The notes under the pieces were generated by a model. The model saw nothing but the letters and a program-made list of their open reading frames with translations. It made no database searches and was not told where the DNA came from. From positions 1 through 5,433 of the forward strand of contig JAJZVE010000367.1 in assembly GCA_021845835.1 (NCBI GenBank): 5,433 nt of DNA. The letters run 5' to 3'. This document shows, one piece after another, positions 5,118 to 5,433 of the stretch. The DNA is from Pseudomonadota bacterium. Its GTDB lineage: Bacteria; Pseudomonadota; Alphaproteobacteria; Acetobacterales; Acetobacteraceae. The position numbers and the translations under genes were made by a program. Numbering within the stretch: position 1 is the stretch's first letter; every line of letters starts with the position of its first letter.

Positions 5118-5433
5118 ATGGACACCACCCCGCCACGCGCCGGCGCCGACGACGCCTGGACCGTCGCCGGCCGGCGCTTCCGCTCGCGCCTGGTCGTGGG
5201 CACCGGCAAGTACAAAAGCCTGGAGGAGACCGCCGCCGCGATCGAGGCGAGCGGCGCGGAAATGGTGACGGTCGCGGTGCGGCGCGTAAACCTCTCCGAC
5301 CCGAACGCGCCGATGCTGCAGGACTTCGTCGATCCGCGGCGCTACACCTATCTGCCCAACACCGCCGGCTGCCATACCGCCAAGGACGCGGTGCGCACGC
5401 TCCGGCTGGCGCGCGAGGCGGGCGGATGGAACC
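5118..5433 (+). CDS. thiG: Thiazole synthase ThiG, N-terminal part (cut by window end)
   Basis: ThiG condenses 1-deoxyxylulose 5-phosphate, dehydroglycine or iminoglycine, and the sulfur from ThiS thiocarboxylate into the thiazole phosphate of thiamine. It is a cytoplasmic TIM-barrel enzyme. The first 105 codons are visible of roughly 260 expected. After a short non-conserved lead (1-14) comes [21 protein letters not shown] (14-34), then [19 protein letters not shown] (43-61), and [17 protein letters not shown] (76-92), all strong ThiG signatures. By comparison with B. subtilis ThiG, the Schiff-base lysine in the I-K-x-E-V motif should fall just past the window end, so it cannot be verified here. 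The ATG at 5118 follows the thiS stop by one base and has GGAGG eight bases upstream, so the pair is surely co-transcribed and probably translationally coupled. Confidence 0.96.
   Translation, partial: MDTTPPRAGADDAWTVAGRRFRSRLVVGTGKYKSLEETAAAIEASGAEMVTVAVRRVNLSDPNAPMLQDFVDPRRYTYLPNTAGCHTAKDAVRTLRLAREAGGWN

Noticed and set aside
4331..5215. Long minus-strand frame that would extend AroQ upstream through thiS
   Set aside because: The 153-residue product from 4792 has the full family length and N-terminal motif; the extension is antisense to thiS and thiG.

Overview
This is a GC-rich window with compact gene spacing. It looks like an alphaproteobacterium, most likely of the Rhodospirillales/Acetobacteraceae type. 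The reasons are the aroQ-accB-accC gene order, the AccB biotinylation motif EAMKTFNQI, and an alginate-export-type outer membrane protein with a Gram-negative signal peptide. The lineage is inferred from protein style only; there is no rRNA or other marker gene.

Layout. Positions 1-261 (minus) hold the N-terminal half-domain of a short-chain dehydrogenase/reductase, cut by the window edge. Positions 335-625 (minus) encode a small exported protein of unknown function with a single CxC motif. A perfect GC hairpin at 712-730, followed on the minus strand by a T-rich stretch, lies between it and the next gene and may be a terminator. Positions 740-2248 (minus) encode a 502-residue outer membrane beta-barrel protein of the alginate-export (AlgE-like) family. 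The 261 bases upstream (2249-2509) contain no gene. They carry a 40-base AT-rich island with a perfect FNR/FixK-type box (TTGAT-N4-ATCAA) at 2479-2492, a 7-bp-stem inverted repeat, and an unusually strong ribosome-binding sequence that leaves the barrel gene's start open to question.

Positions 4792 down to 2510 (minus) form a tight operon, aroQ-accB-accC: type II 3-dehydroquinate dehydratase, then the biotin carboxyl carrier protein and biotin carboxylase of acetyl-CoA carboxylase. aroQ and accB overlap by one base (TGATG), and accB and accC are 7 bases apart. The order couples a step of aromatic amino acid synthesis with the first committed step of fatty acid synthesis and is widely conserved.

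Divergent from aroQ across a 111-base gap, thiS (4904-5116) and thiG (5118 to the window end) run on the plus strand. They supply the sulfur carrier and the thiazole synthase of thiamine biosynthesis. thiS has no Shine-Dalgarno sequence. A reasonable sigma-70-type promoter is placed so that transcription would begin at its ATG, which suggests a leaderless mRNA. No TPP riboswitch motif is seen in front of it.

I found no mobile element, CRISPR array, tRNA or rRNA, and no clear new system. The observations most worth checking are the FNR box in front of the outer membrane protein gene, the leaderless arrangement of thiS (and perhaps aroQ), and the orphan exported CxC protein.
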